The notes beneath the pieces are model-generated. The model did not search any database. It worked only from the letters and a program-made list of their open reading frames with translations, and was not told where the DNA came from. From Laccaria trichodermophora (Eukaryota > Basidiomycota > Agaricomycetes > Agaricales > Hydnangiaceae), in NCBI GenBank assembly GCA_018417955.1, contig JACTVC010000033.1, positions 248,001 to 312,000 on the forward strand: a DNA stretch of 64,000 bases, given 5' to 3'. The position numbers and the translations under genes are program-made. This document shows, one piece after another, positions 10,971 to 22,945 of the stretch (position 1 is its first letter; each line of letters begins with the position of its first letter).

Positions 10971-13451
10971 TCAGTCATAATCAGCTCGTCTGCCATCTTC
11001 GTCCATGCACCATTCAGGCCTAGCACAAGGTGGCTGCGTTCCACTTGGCTCATCCCCAGCATCCTTGAGTAGCAACGCAACCACGCCATGGGGAGGGACA
11101 TTGTGCACAGTAAGGTTTCGGACGGCCGTACCATTGTCTGTATGACTCCAAAGATCCTGGTTCGATATTGATTAGTGAACGATTCTATCTGTTTGCTGCA
11201 GCACTAACCCTGACTGCATACTGCCTTCCAGCACGTATCCAGGGAGATTCCGTCAAGGAGAAAAACAAGTCAGCGGGCTCGTTCAAAACATTCAACTGAA
11301 ATACAATCTGGTAAGGTTCCTTCCCCTTTTCAAGTGATTGACAGATACTTACAAGCATGAAAATAGTTCCATTTTGACTTTCACCGCTCCAGTATTGCGC
11401 AGGGTGGGTTCGATTGTGTGTCCAGTCAGGCTGATAAAAATGGTTCACGAGGCAAGGATGTCATTGAGGGAAAACCCACGTTGATACCCCATCTAAAAGG
11501 CGTAATGGCTGTGCCCACGACTGGGTCTTGATTGATAGCGATAATTTCGTGGTTTTTGAGGATATCGAGAGTCTGCTGAGTCGCTTTTGAAAGCTGAACA
11601 TGACGTTTTGAGCAATAGGGAGTTGTGTTGAACAATGTCAACGTACTTCCGTTCCCTGCCACAAATGCTTAGAGTAAATCAAGGATATAGGATGCTAAAA
11701 TCTTGACTCACAATTAGAAGAGGAGACTTCATAAAAGCCCAAGCGGTGAAGTGCGATTTAGATTCTTCAAATGTGAGATCACCATTGCCCCTTAGTTGGA
11801 GTTGTGAATTAATGATCACCTGCGTTCGAGTGAGACTTACACTTCAAGCTGAAGAAGTGGATCAGATACATTTACTGAACAGAGAGAATCGCACTTACAA
11901 TATCCATGTCATTGTGGCCATAGAAGTCGGAGGCCCAAGAATAGAACGAATTCCTACCAAATGCGTCCATCAAGTTTGTTTAAGCAAAGTCAAAAGGTTA
12001 TCCCACTCATTTAAAATGCTCGCGATTGCATTCCAGTTGGGTTCTATGAGCAGTGAATCGAGGTTTCTCAAAACTTAGTCGAATGCTTACCTATATCGCC
12101 AGTGGTCTTGAAATAAACCTGTTAGCCGATGCAGAAGCAGTATTTAGCTGCTCACCCTCCAGCTTTGTCCAAGACGTCGGGCCCAAAGCCAAGGTTCTTC
12201 CTGTTCGCCATGTCAAGAGGAGAGTGGAAACACCATGAACAATGCTTACACGTCCCCATTCGCATAAAGAGAAAAGAATGGGCGGCTTTCCGGATTCTTT
12301 GCTGAGTTTTGCAATCGCATTCGACATGCGGGTGTATTCTGAGTGACTCAATGATGACTGAGCTCGGCAAAGTGTGAAAAACAAACATACTGCCCACAAT
12401 GCCCTCTTTGATAACCTCGTCAAAGGGGACTATATTCTGGGTGTCACATGTTAGTCTCCTGGGAGGTTCCTGTGACCATACCAGCACAATTATCATATCT
12501 ACGATGGCAGAATTAGTTGCCTATGGAACTAAGCCTGATAATATTGATGTACTTCAAGAGGTCGAACCCCCAATCTTGAAAGGTCTTGATATCTCTGAAT
12601 CAAATTCAGTGTCCATATACGGGTGGAGTCGATGTAAACAAATATGACCTTTCTTCGTTCAGGAAAGAACCAGGGTAGAGTTGGCAAGTGAACCACCCAG
12701 AATCGCTATACTGAAATGGTCCATGTGTGAGATCGATCATTATGAAAGAAGCTGAAGAGGGACCCACTATCCCTGCCTTCCTGCCAAATAAATAAAAAGT
12801 TACTCGAGCTTCCGGAACGGCAATTCAACGAAAACAGCTCACAGCCCAAGTTTGTGAATTTTGTCCGTCAGACTATTCATCCCAGAAGGAAATGTTTGTT
12901 TATCTTCACATATGAGTGACTTTACGTTTCTTCAAAAGATAGGAGGCTTGCTCACTGGCGACTATATCGCCCGATGCACTCCGGTTCCTCTCAGAATAAC
13001 AATCATCAATGTTAACGTGGTCATAACCAGCATCCTTTATGCTTCAACGTCAGCAAGGCACAAGAAGAGGGACAGGAATTACCGAGAGTCCAAGAGCCTT
13101 CATGAGGCGGGCTGTTTCAAGGATAATGGACTCGTCAATATCGCACTGCGACGGGAGACGGTGTAAGTCCTCGCTCAGAATAAAATGAGCGTGATACAGA
13201 CGTGATAAGCGTTCCACGCTGCGACCACTCAATCAGTCAGACGAGCCATGGAATCAACAAAGGGCTCACTATTGTATCCCATAACTGAACTCCGTCATCA
13301 GAGCTCCCGAAATGCAACTGCCAGTGACGAAAAACGTACATGGTAGTCGACCAACCCCGTTTTCCTTAACGGTAACATTGACCGCATTCCCTTTCCGGCC
13401 GAACAAACAATACGCAAGGGACCCGGCGAAAGCCAGGGTCAATGCGCTCAT
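10971..13451 (-). CDS. Alpha-galactosidase, GH27, in 23 exons
   Basis: Exons, 5' to 3' on the minus strand: 13340-13451, 13270-13284, 13202-13218, 13083-13145, 12956-13034, 12843-12903, 12768-12780, 12649-12710, 12553-12594, 12482-12498, 12391-12429, 12250-12338, 12156-12200, 12091-12106, 12007-12043, 11899-11953, 11841-11848, 11712-11790, 11647-11655, 11480-11593, 11353-11430, 11209-11295 and 10971-11156. They sum to 1,323 nt (440 residues), in frame throughout. GH27 landmarks are NGVGRLPFMGYNTWNAYHC, DAGYDHVNIDDC, YSDSGWFTC, KYDNCAVP (catalytic Asp), NSFYSWASDFYGHNDMDI (acid/base Asp region), INQDPVVGT and ESPWIRAGRQY. The family removes terminal alpha-galactose from oligosaccharides. The N-terminus is a hydrophobic segment followed by RK, either a signal peptide or an anchor; the start is uncertain. 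Confidence 0.88.
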
Positions 13452-14388
13452 CAAAATTGAAAACGGCGTAAGGACCAGGACTAATCTGAAGTCCCGGCCT
13501 CTGGGACAACGGGCTGATGACGTCTCTGCATAAAAGTGGAGTAAAAATCTCCGGGAATCGCACATTGTGTATGGCAGATGGAGGCTTACGAAGTCTGTCC
13601 TGAACATGATAATTGACGATGAACACATTCAGTAAAATCGAATGAAATATCTGCACGTATTGTCAGAACCGCTCACCAACTTCGTAAACGAAACACACCT
13701 TTCAGCGTTGGCATTACTCACATACAGGGCTACGGTGCACGAACGTGAAAGGATCAGTGAGTCCAATCAGAAATTGAGACAGAAAACATACGTTGGCCGT
13801 CGATGGACCGTTGAGCTTCTTCAGTGTCTTCTAAAAAATGAGAACTGAAATACAATAGAAAATGAAATTCGAACAGACTTCTGGCGAACATCATGCTAAA
13901 TAGCGACTTCGGCATGGAATTAGGGCGCGTGTATGCGTACCCATCTTTACAAAGGGAGGACAGTAAGATAAAGGGATCATCATTACGCGTGAACCGTCCA
14001 CCACAGGATTGAAGTTGCTTACCTTCTTCAAGATCTTTATTCTCGCCTAGCAAGGTTTCCCGTGTAGGCGAATTGACACGACCGTTATCTAGACATTGAG
14101 TTAATTCCCAACAGGAGGATAAGCTCTCTGAAATCTGTGACGTGGTCGCATACCATCATTACTATGCCTTGTTAAATCCATGTTAACTTGAAGCTCCTTA
14201 AAGCGTGTCTTTAGCGCGTCGAGGCTGGCTAGATGGTCAAGACTACGGCGTAAACCAGGTCAAGAGAGTCCGAACCAGATAGTGGAAGGGGCGTGTATCA
14301 CAGCCAAACGCAGGGTGGGAAGAGGTGGATGAGGAAAGCTCCTTGTACTGGACTCGGACTTGGCAAGTAACCAAGTGCCATATGCGCA
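13452..14388 (-). other. Unresolved stretch with possible small spliced gene
   Basis: No recognised family. On the minus strand candidate exons can be chained in frame from an ATG at 14181: MDLTRHSND, then DNGRVNSPTRETLLGE, then DGYAYTRPNSMPKSLF, then EDTEEAQRSIDGQ, then a short end near 13650. All have plausible GT-AG borders. This could be a small hypothetical gene or upstream exons of the alpha-galactosidase. Without homology or transcripts I do not call it a gene. Confidence 0.25.
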
Positions 14389-14396
14389 CGTGACGT
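14389..14396. repeat. Left target-site duplication CGTGACGT
   Basis: Exact direct copy of 14746-14753 flanking the MITE. Confidence 0.8.
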
Positions 14397-14745
14397 AGGA
14401 CCCCTGGCAATAGCAGAAAAGGCCTGATCCCGAAAATGGGGTTTTTGTCCGGACGCCTCTGCACCAGATTTGTCCGGACGGGACTTGGCCTACTACGCTC
14501 CAATGTCAAAATTTTGTCCGGACAGCCAGATCAGGGTATTTTTTCCCCCACAAATGTCCCACTCAGCCACGACAATTATGCCCGAATACCGTTTTTTTTG
14601 ACATCTCGTCGATTTTGTCCGGACTCTGGCTCTGGGCAGCTTCGAAATTTGTCATTTTTTGTCCGGATTGGCCCTCAGCTGTAGGGCCTAAAATCCACAT
14701 TTTTTGTCCCGGGACCAGGGATTTCCTGCTATTGCCGGGGGTCCT
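14397..14745. mobile_element. hAT-like MITE, 349 bp, with 8 bp target duplication
   Basis: The ends form imperfect inverted repeats of about 36 bp (31 matches), beginning AGGACCCCYGGCAATAGCAG. CGTGACGT flanks both sides directly (14389-14396 and 14746-14753), an 8 bp target-site duplication as made by hAT transposases. The inside has no coding potential. It carries five same-orientation copies of TTTGTCCGGA plus a degenerate sixth. Family membership is inferred from duplication length and structure only. Confidence 0.85.
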
Positions 14746-14753
14746 CGTGACGT
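14746..14753. repeat. Right target-site duplication CGTGACGT
   Basis: Exact direct copy of 14389-14396 flanking the MITE. Confidence 0.8.
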
Positions 14754-14921
14754 GGGCTGTTTATAGCAAACATAACCTCAGTATTAAAGTAAAAAGGAGC
14801 TCTCAATAGTTACTCGTATTCAATTTCCTCATGCATAAGAAAGTACAAGTCTGGTACAAGTTATTGTGGTCCATCGGCGGTCCTTTAGTATTTTACAGCA
14901 GAGCTTTACGATCACCGTACC

Positions 14922-15539
14922 CTAGTCAAGCCCATCCATGGCAGCGTCATTGAAATCACGAACGAGTTCTTCGTCATATTCTCTCTCAAAAAGATTGTTA
15001 TCGAGTTCGCGATCAAAAAGCTCGTCGTGGTATTCCCTTTCGGAGACCTCTTCGAGTTCTCTGGGGATAAAGCTAGCACTATATAACCCAGCTGTTTAGA
15101 ATAAACCGGGAGAAATTGAAAATTGGGCTGACATTTTACCAGCGGTTCCCACCACCTGCTTGGCTGTACCTAAGACTTTGCCAGCCGTGCTGACGACTTG
15201 GCGAGCTGTGCCAAAGACTTGGCGAACTGTGCCATAGACTTTGCCAACAGCCTTCTTAACGCCCCTAAATATCCGGCCAAAAAAAGGATCGCGCGCGTAA
15301 AGCTCAGGAACAACTGCATTGATATGTGGTTTGAGCTGATGGCTCTGAAGGTCACCCTCTAGAATGCTTTTCCCTCCTCTATATTCCAAGCATTAGTATG
15401 GTTTTTCTTTTCTCTAAATAACAAGAAGAAATATGAAGTAAACCTACCGGATCGAAGAACTGTATGATGCGGGGGCTCCAAGAGCTAAATTGAATGCGGC
15501 AAGGGCCGTGATGAAGATGATGATAAAGAGTTTAGTCAT
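14922..15539 (-). CDS. Secreted precursor with cationic heptad-repeat helix and acidic tail
   Basis: Three exons (15448-15539, 15140-15378, 14922-15091) give 166 residues with clean GT-AG borders and phases. Residues 1-22 are a classic signal peptide ending ALGAP. Residues 60-111 are basic and amphipathic, opening RDPFFGRIFRGVKKAVGKV. They continue as five near-identical 7-residue units of the form V-x-G/S-T-A/V-K/R/G-Q/K, predicted as one long helix with a hydrophobic face. The last 50 residues are strongly acidic, with repeated RE/DRE dipeptides (FIPRELEEV, FDRELD, FEREYDEEL). A cationic helix beside an acidic, Arg-dotted segment looks like a pro-peptide layout, similar in form to precursors of membrane-active peptides. 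I recognise no family. Function is unknown. Confidence 0.75.
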
Positions 15540-16247
15540 GGCCTGCTTTGTAAATGACTTAAGTCGCTCGAGAATGAGGCGCGATCAACGCAGAGGGTTA
15601 GAGGCGTTCTGGATAGGACAATGGGGGTGAGACCAGCTGAAGAACTTGCACCGAAGGAGGCCTCACTTATACTGGTCAAGTCTGCCCCATAGCCACCCGT
15701 AGATCATCGAAAAGAGAAGTTCGTCTTGGCAATGGTTAGGCGCTCGTGCTTATCGCCAACCCCACGGGGTGAACATATGTCATGGTATCGAAGATAAACC
15801 TCATTTCACTCCGACAGTTCTCGGTGGGTTACACACGAATGAGTAAACAGGGCTCGAGCATGTCAATTAGTTGGCAATATCTTGCTGGTAAGATCTGAGG
15901 ACACAAAATCCGTCAAGAGTGTGAAGTCCCAACCAAGGCAAACAACATGTAGGACGCACAGCATTTTCTCGTGAGCATCCAGTTTGACTTTTGAATTGAA
16001 TGTTGCCAAGAACTTCCTATCAGGATGGTTGACGGTGAACCGCGCAAACGAATCATGTCTGGATATGTATGCCATGTTTCAAGTGAACTGTAGACAGTCG
16101 AAGGAATTGGAACGTTTTCTGCCCTCGCCAAGTAAGAGCATTGCGATAAGATTGCAAATGGTTGTGTTTGTTAATCAAAAAGTCCGCTGACAAGCAAAGT
16201 CAAACTTGATTTATGTAACGAGAAAATATTGTCGGTTTTGCAGAGCC
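15540..16247. other. Divergent promoter region of secreted-protein gene and Noc4
   Basis: About 700 bp with no supported gene. A TATAAGTG-like site on the minus strand near 15665-15672 lies about 130 bp before the secreted-protein start. Short open frames here show no splice or protein signals. Confidence 0.5.
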
Positions 16248-18457
16248 ATGGCGCCAACTCTCCGCTCTCTTCCTCCCCCTTCAAAAAAGCGGAAATTACA
16301 GCCAGGTTCCGGATGTGCCCAGAAAATCAAAGAACTTGAAGATGAACTAATCAAGGCTGCCACGACTCAGGCGTCGCTAAATTCTTTAGTCAATCTCTTG
16401 GATTTGACTTTCCAGGCTGAAGACGCGCACAATACCTCCAAGGGCATCTATGCTGTCTACCGAACTTTCGTGGTCATTATTACCCAAGGAAAACTAAGTC
16501 CTCACAGCGGCGAGGCTGGGAAGACTGTAAGCCGTTGGCTGTGGGAGCGATTGAACTCATATGTCGAGTTCCTAGCGTCTCTGTTGAAAGACGAGGAAAA
16601 GTTTCTTCGAGTGAGTTCTGCGATTTAAACTCTCCAGGAATAGTTGAGCCTGTCCCCTGCTAGACCTCAGCACTGCAAATTCTATTTTCTCTACAAAAGC
16701 ACCTCTCCGCTTCGCAACCAAGTCCAGTTGAATCTGAGTGGCCACAACCGCAATTCCATGCATCTCATTTCAAAAAAATTGTGTCTGCACTTCTGCTCTG
16801 CCCTCCATCACAGCGCAAAAACCTGGCAAGGAGGACCGAGGATCCACACATTGACTCGGACGTCCGACATCTCTTCCACGAAACATGGTTCAGTGTGCAC
16901 GACGACGTCCGATGGTTCTTCCTTCGAGAATCGGCGTGAGTATGATACGTTTCCGGTTAGTTAACGGATTTTGACGGTCTCTTATAGAACTATTCTGAAC
17001 AACGCTTCGCACGACAGGCAAACCAGTGTCGCGACCAACCTCCTTTCCATCCTAGAAAACTTGAATACATTTCCCACTGAGCCAAGTGAACTCAACTCGT
17101 GGTGGGTGCCGGAGTTGGGTGTGAAACCACCGAAAAAAGCGACAGTAGCTGGTGTCTCATTAGACTCCGATTCCGACGATCCCCCTGAAGCAGACGAAGA
17201 GGATGATTGGCGAAAATTCTTTGACGAGCCTACTCCCCTTCCTGAAAGTACGACTAAGGCACCAGGGACGCGGTTACACAAAATGACGATTCACCAATCT
17301 GTGCATTCGCTCAGTTCACATCGGGCGGTGTTTACGAGAACGTGGCTAACGCTCCTACCAAGGCTCTCTGGCATCGATCATAATGATATAGAGCTGCGCA
17401 AACCGTTGATAGTGAAGGCTCTCAATATAATGCATCGGAGCGTGCTCCCAAACCTAACTAGGCCAATTTTGGTTATGGACTGGGTTGGAACTTGTGTTGA
17501 TTATGGTGGGTGAGTACAATTTTGGAGTAGTAAAACGGAGGTTAATCGGTTATGTGGATAGGTGGTTCGGTTGGATTATTGGCGTTGAATGCGTTGTTTA
17601 TTTTGATGACGGAGTATAATCTGTGCGCGATTTCCTGTTGCATTGTTTGTTCGGCTACTAACTCCCAGAACTATGTAGCGACTACCCCTCGTTTTATACT
17701 CGCCTGTATGCATTCTTGGACCGTGATGTTCTGCATCTCAAACATCGTGCGCGATTCTTCAGGATGATAGAACGATTCCTTAGCTCAACGTCAGTTTACT
17801 ATCCACCTATCTGGATGTAGCTTATGATTTGAATCTAGGCATTTGCCGGCGACCCTTCTTGCTTCATTCGTCAAACGCCTCTCTCGTCTGTCGTTGGCGG
17901 CTCCCCCAGCGGCCATCATCATGGCCATCCCGTTAACATATAACATACTAAAAAAACATCCGGCTTTGATGGTAATGATTCACCGTACGGATGAGGAGGA
18001 TGTTGATGCAGGTACGCGTTCACCTGCGGTCCTCTCCGGAATACTCATGAAACGGTTCTTAGACCCCTTTGACGCCAAAGAAACAAACCCCATTGCTACC
18101 CAAGCGTTAGAAAGTTCGTTATGGGAACTCCTCTCCCATCGAAATCATTATCACGCGACGGTGTCTTCCCTGTGTAAAGTCTTTACTGAGGCATTTACGA
18201 AGCCTGGATATTCAATGGAAGACTTTTTGGACCACACCTATGGGACAGTGAGTTATGTGCTTTGTAACGTGGCACAAGGCTAATTGGAATGGTGCAAGCT
18301 CTTTGACACAGAGGCTACGAGGAAGATCAAGAAGGAGCCTGCTTTGGCAGTGGAGTATAGCAAAAATCTGAAGGTCTTCCCCCCAGTGATACTTCAGAAG
18401 GCTGATGAGGAGACATTTGTGGTTGGCGATGCTGTGACGGAGCTCTGGACCTTTTGA
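16248..18457 (+). CDS. NOC4: Nucleolar complex protein 4 (Noc4), CBF/Mak21 family
   Basis: Seven exons (16248-16610, 16664-16935, 16988-17505, 17562-17622, 17679-17789, 17839-18247, 18299-18457) encode about 630 residues. The C-terminal half is the CBF/Mak21 domain: GSVGLLALNALFILM, then NLDYPSFYTRLYAFLD, HRARFFRMIERFLSS, LPATLLASFVKRLSRLSL and PLTYNILKKHP, and the C-terminus VTELWTF. The first 30 residues are basic. With Nop14, Noc4 acts in the 90S pre-ribosome for small-subunit assembly and export in the nucleolus. The third intron's donor was placed at GTGGGT so that GGSVGLL stays in frame. The acidic Ser/Asp stretch around 17160-17230 is family-typical linker. Confidence 0.9.
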
Positions 18458-18731
18458 CTGTAGTCCTCTTCATGTTGAGACCTATCCCTCCATCCAATAT
18501 CAAGGAGGGAGAGAGCGTCTATTCTCCAGCCGTTTCAATGAGAAAAAATTGCGTTGAGTTACTAGACGGGGCGATTGGCGAACGGTCAACGAGAAACATT
18601 CCCGAGCTACTTCAGTGTACTGAGATTCATTGCCATCAGAAGATCAGATGTCTAAAACCTCAAATATCGTATGCATGTGAGGCGCCGTTCGCACACATCT
18701 CCTAGATAGCTCAATTTTACGTCCATAAATT

Positions 18732-20050
18732 CTACACAGCCTCTTCCTCATCCTCATCGCCAGAGACTTCTGCGTTTTCTTGTCCAGCCTTTACCATGAG
18801 TTCCGCGAGAGATTGTTCATCCGTCTCCGACACGGCTTTGGGCTGTGATGGATAGTGTCAGAGGGTTGAAGAGGTAGTAGCGCATAGGTAAAATAGCTAC
18901 CTTCATCTTGAGAATGAGATTGCCTCCTTGAGCTTCAATAGTAGTTTGGATGGCCTCTATTGCCCGTTCGAGTCGTTCAGTTGCGGCGTACTACATGTAG
19001 TTAGACAGAGAACGAGTAGCTTGGAGATCGAGCAACGTACTTTATCCGTCGCGTTCGTGCTCAATACATACAGAGGAGGCGCAACAAGTTTTGCTTTGAT
19101 GGGCACCGCTTCGTTACTCTGTTTCTCACCCGCGCGTAACGCCTTCTTGATAGCATCGATGCCTGCAGGGGTGTAGCACGTAAGCTCGATATCTGCGCGG
19201 AGCTTGATGGGTTGCGGGGTAAGACGACGCGCTATCGTCCCAGTCAGGACGGAGAGTGTAGATGATGGGATGGCGGTTGTGAGGGATGAGAAGACTGCGT
19301 CAGGTTCTCTGAACAAATATGGAAGATGGATAAGAAAATGAGTAGGATAAAGAGCGGGAAGCTCACGTTAATGCAAGCTTGAACGCGTCGTACGGATGTC
19401 CGTATTTCTTGCCGAGCGGCCAAGCTATCAGGTCATAGAGCTGCTCGAGTCGCTCATCCTCGTTTCCTCCTACACCGGGAATCTCGTGCTCTATGATCTC
19501 ATCTTCAGCCGCGGCGTTTCTTGCTTTGCGTGCAGCTTTCTTGATCTCCCTGTCCTGGGGCTCTACCGCCGGTGTGGGGACGTCTGACTGTTCGGCAGTA
19601 ACAGAATGGACTTTTGACGCAACATGCCGCAGAATCGAGGCGACAGTTTTCGACTTCATGTATCGTTCTTCGCATTTAACTATGTCTTCTGGAGATACAC
19701 GACGCTTTGAGAGGTCGATGTAGCCTGACAGATCGGTGTTAACAAGGGGACATTAGCCATGGAGTAATTGACCTTTTTCCTTGTCTACTCTTAGCACGAC
19801 AACGACTTCGTTCCTTCCAACTCGGATAAGTTTTTGAACTGATCTTATACGACGACGAGATAGTTCTGAGAGAAGGATCATTCCTTCTGTGTTGTCGTAT
19901 TCGAGCTGTGGGTGATAGAACCTTTGGCAATTGTCGCAAAAGTGAAAATAAACGTACGAGCTTGACGTAGGCGCCCATCTCTGCAATCTGACGGACCTGA
20001 ACCATGACGAGTTCATCGACCTCCGGGTATTTTTGTTCGTAGTAGCGCAT
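18732..20050 (-). CDS. SUI2: Translation initiation factor eIF2 alpha subunit
   Basis: Six exons (19958-20050, 19773-19905, 19367-19724, 19041-19308, 18901-18990, 18732-18842) code for about 350 residues. It starts [19 protein letters not shown], the S1 RNA-binding domain, and contains [16 protein letters not shown], with the regulatory serine of the Ser51 site phosphorylated by Gcn2-type kinases. [14 protein letters not shown], the helical domain, and the C-terminal alpha/beta domain ([16 protein letters not shown]) follow. The tail is acidic (GDEDEEEAV). eIF2 brings initiator tRNA to the 40S ribosome. The protein is somewhat longer than yeast Sui2 because of an insertion ([12 protein letters not shown] and following) in the middle domain. 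Confidence 0.95.
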
Positions 20051-20301
20051 GTTTGAAGATGGTGAAGGGTTTGGATTTGACTCGAAAGGGACTTTGGAGA
20101 TAATCTTGTTACTGCTGGATGGTCTAGACAAATAACTTACATAATATCGTGCTTACGTTATGTTGGCAGTTTTGCAGCAGCGTCTTTTCTTGGGTGCAGC
20201 TTCTCTTCAGACTCTTTCTTCCGTCTGCCTCTTAATCCGTCTCTCTCATTGACGTCTCTTCTCCAACCCCCCGCATCCAGTCTGTACCGTATTCTGGCGA
20301 T

Positions 20302-22945
20302 ATGCCAAACACAGAGCTCGACTCAGATCGAGAACGGGATAGGGAGAGGGATCGCGACAGGGATCAGGACAGAACTTCCTCAAAGCAAAAGTCCCCGTCA
20401 TCGTCCTCAAAAAGTGCCGTTCATTCTTTTGTTCGTCACAAAATATTGATCCTCTTGTTCAGCAAAAGATCTTTCTCACGTACCTTGTAAATTCTTCAAA
20501 GTTGGGGCCTGCACTGCTGGCTCCTCTTGCCCTTTCTCCCATTCCACGACCGAACCTGGCGGTCAGAAGGAAACCTGTGCATGGTTTGTTAAAGGGAACT
20601 GCAAGTTTGGACACAAATGCGCTCTCGCACATGTTCTTCCTGGTCAGAGCATGGCCATGGATAGGAAGAACAAGAAGGCTGCTCAGGCTGCCGCCACGGG
20701 CGGTGGCTCTGAAAGGAGTGGGAGGGAGCTTAAGGGCAGGGGAGGTAAACGCGAGGCGCTTGGACAACCTTCGGGTGGTGGTGGTGCCCGGAACCCTCTA
20801 TTAGCCGGCGGCTCGACTGCTCCTACTCGCATTCTCCATGGTGGCGTCCCCGGATCATCGTCTGCTGGTCGTCCCCCTATGAGCATGCCATTAAAAGCCA
20901 CTATAACTCCATCGGCTCCTGCACCACCGTTGAAGGACACGGATTTCGCCTCCTTTGCAGCGCTAGATGAGATGGAAGATGTTAAGTTACCCTCGGCTCC
21001 CGCACAGGGCAAGTCATCTGGTCAGGAGGAACCATCAAAGAACAGCAAGGATGTTGATGCATCTGCCAGTGACGATTCGATCTCCACCCCTCAAACTCAC
21101 CAGTCGTCCACTTTTGTTACTCTCCCTTCACGTGCGCCTCGCACGAGCTCCAATAACAACACCAATGATTTTGGTCCCATTGGATCTCCTCCCAACTACC
21201 GTTCGCAAATTGGGCAGCAGACATCTCCATCCCGTCTAAACGGGAATGGTGCAACCTTCTCTCCTGGCACCTCGCCACGAGGCCCATCTTATATCAATGG
21301 AGTGAGAGCTTCGCCAACTGGAAATTCCAACCTTGGCTTGTTATCTTCCTCCCCCTTTTCGGCTCCAGGCTCCCAGAGTGTGTTTCTGTCGTCCTCTTAC
21401 ACCACTGGGGGAGGGTTTGGTGGCATGGCAGCAAGCCTGGGGAGTGGGCTCATGATGAGCAAAGGTTGGGGCGATGTAGCTGAAAGTGCCACCCCTCTGT
21501 CCTCGTCTGTTCAACAACCCCATGGGCGTGGCTTGAAGGGTGTTTTCCACGAATATGATAACTACAGGAACGCCGGACATAGCGCTGATGAAATTGCTGT
21601 CGAGGACGAGGATTTGGAGGACCTGATCCCGGGCTCTCTGACCGATCTCCTAACTCCCGAAGAACGTAGCCGACGATTGTCGCGAAGCAATTCGGGTCAA
21701 GCTCCCATACCTGTGGCGGCGTTGCGATCGCCGCCTCCTTTAGAGGGGTTGATTGGCGAAACGGGTACAACGACAGGGGGTGGTTTGGGTCTTGGACATC
21801 GCTATTCTCGCTCTGTTCCTGCTCCGTCCCTGTTGGGAGATATTAAATCTATCTGGGCTGACACTTCTGCACTCCCTATTCCTGCTTCACCACCTGCGCA
21901 GGCAACTCATCGTGGTACACCTTCAGTGTCCATATCTACAAGGTTCGATTCGATCAATATCGGAGGCGGGATTCAGGGAGCTGACGATGTTAGCGTAAGC
22001 ATGGGCAGTATGGGTGCTCCCTCATCTTACAATATGAGCCCCAGTAATGCTAGTGCTGCCTTCCTGCCTGGCTTACACCAACATTATCTTAACTCGCAGG
22101 CGCAGAGGGCCCAGTCTCAGCAACAAGCGCAACTAGGCTTGGGTGGGGGACTGGCGAGGGGACTGAGAGGATCTAGCAACCCCCTCTTCGGGTCAGGCAA
22201 CGGAAATGGGACGTCTAACAACTCTATTGCGAACAACTACCTTCAGCAACCTTCGGGAGGATTGGGTCTTCCTTCGTCCACATCTGGTACATCGGGCATA
22301 CACACTCACATTCATGGAAACCAGAAAACTACCTACCGGACTCCTTCCTCACCCTTTGACCTCACTCAGACGTTGCATCAACAACACTCACAGACCGCTC
22401 GTCCGATACCCTCTACACATGATAAAGTGGTAGGGGATGATCCTTTGCTGGCGACCCATCTTGTTTCCCCGAACACCCGTGCTCTGCGAACACATGCACC
22501 CGGACAAAGTCTACCTCAGGGACTGGCTGCAGGCTATTCGAGGATCCATGCCTTGCCCCCACTCACCAACATCATTTCCCCAGGGGTGTCTGGCTCTTTC
22601 AATTCGGGTACATCGCCAGGAGCCGGAACTGGAGCTCCAAGCAGTGGTCCATACGGAGAATGGACGGGTGCCGCGTCGCCTCCCCCTCAGACAGGCGTTA
22701 ACACAGGTACTTCTGGGAACGTGACTGGCTCAGGTTCTGGTTTGGATTCGATGTTCTCAAGGTTATCTTACTCTGCTGCTGCATCTCGCGGTGGTGTACC
22801 CAGTGGTCCTCCTCCTGGTCTATCCAGGCAAGTGAGCGGAGGACGTTATCCCACACAACAACAACATGGCGGTCCGTTGAGCCCGCTGAATGGGCCTGTG
22901 GTGACGCGGGATGACGATGACGATCTGTTCAGCATGGATGGATGA
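20302..22945 (+). CDS. Tandem CCCH zinc-finger protein (Lee1/Mug187-like)
   Basis: Two exons (20302-20413, 20463-22945) yield about 864 residues. After a short RD/RE-rich N-terminus come two CCCH fingers: PCKFFKVGACTAGSSCPFSH and CAWFVKGNCKFGHKCALAH, spacings C-x8-C-x5-C-x3-H and C-x7/8-C-x5-C-x3-H, close to the N-terminus. The remaining 750 residues are a Ser/Gly/Pro-rich, mostly disordered region with short conserved-looking islands (DLIPGSLTDLLTPEE). Fungal proteins with this pair at the N-terminus (Lee1 in yeast, Mug187 in fission yeast) are presumed RNA-binding. The intron join TKDLSHVPCKFF is required to include the first finger. No other domain is visible. Confidence 0.82.
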
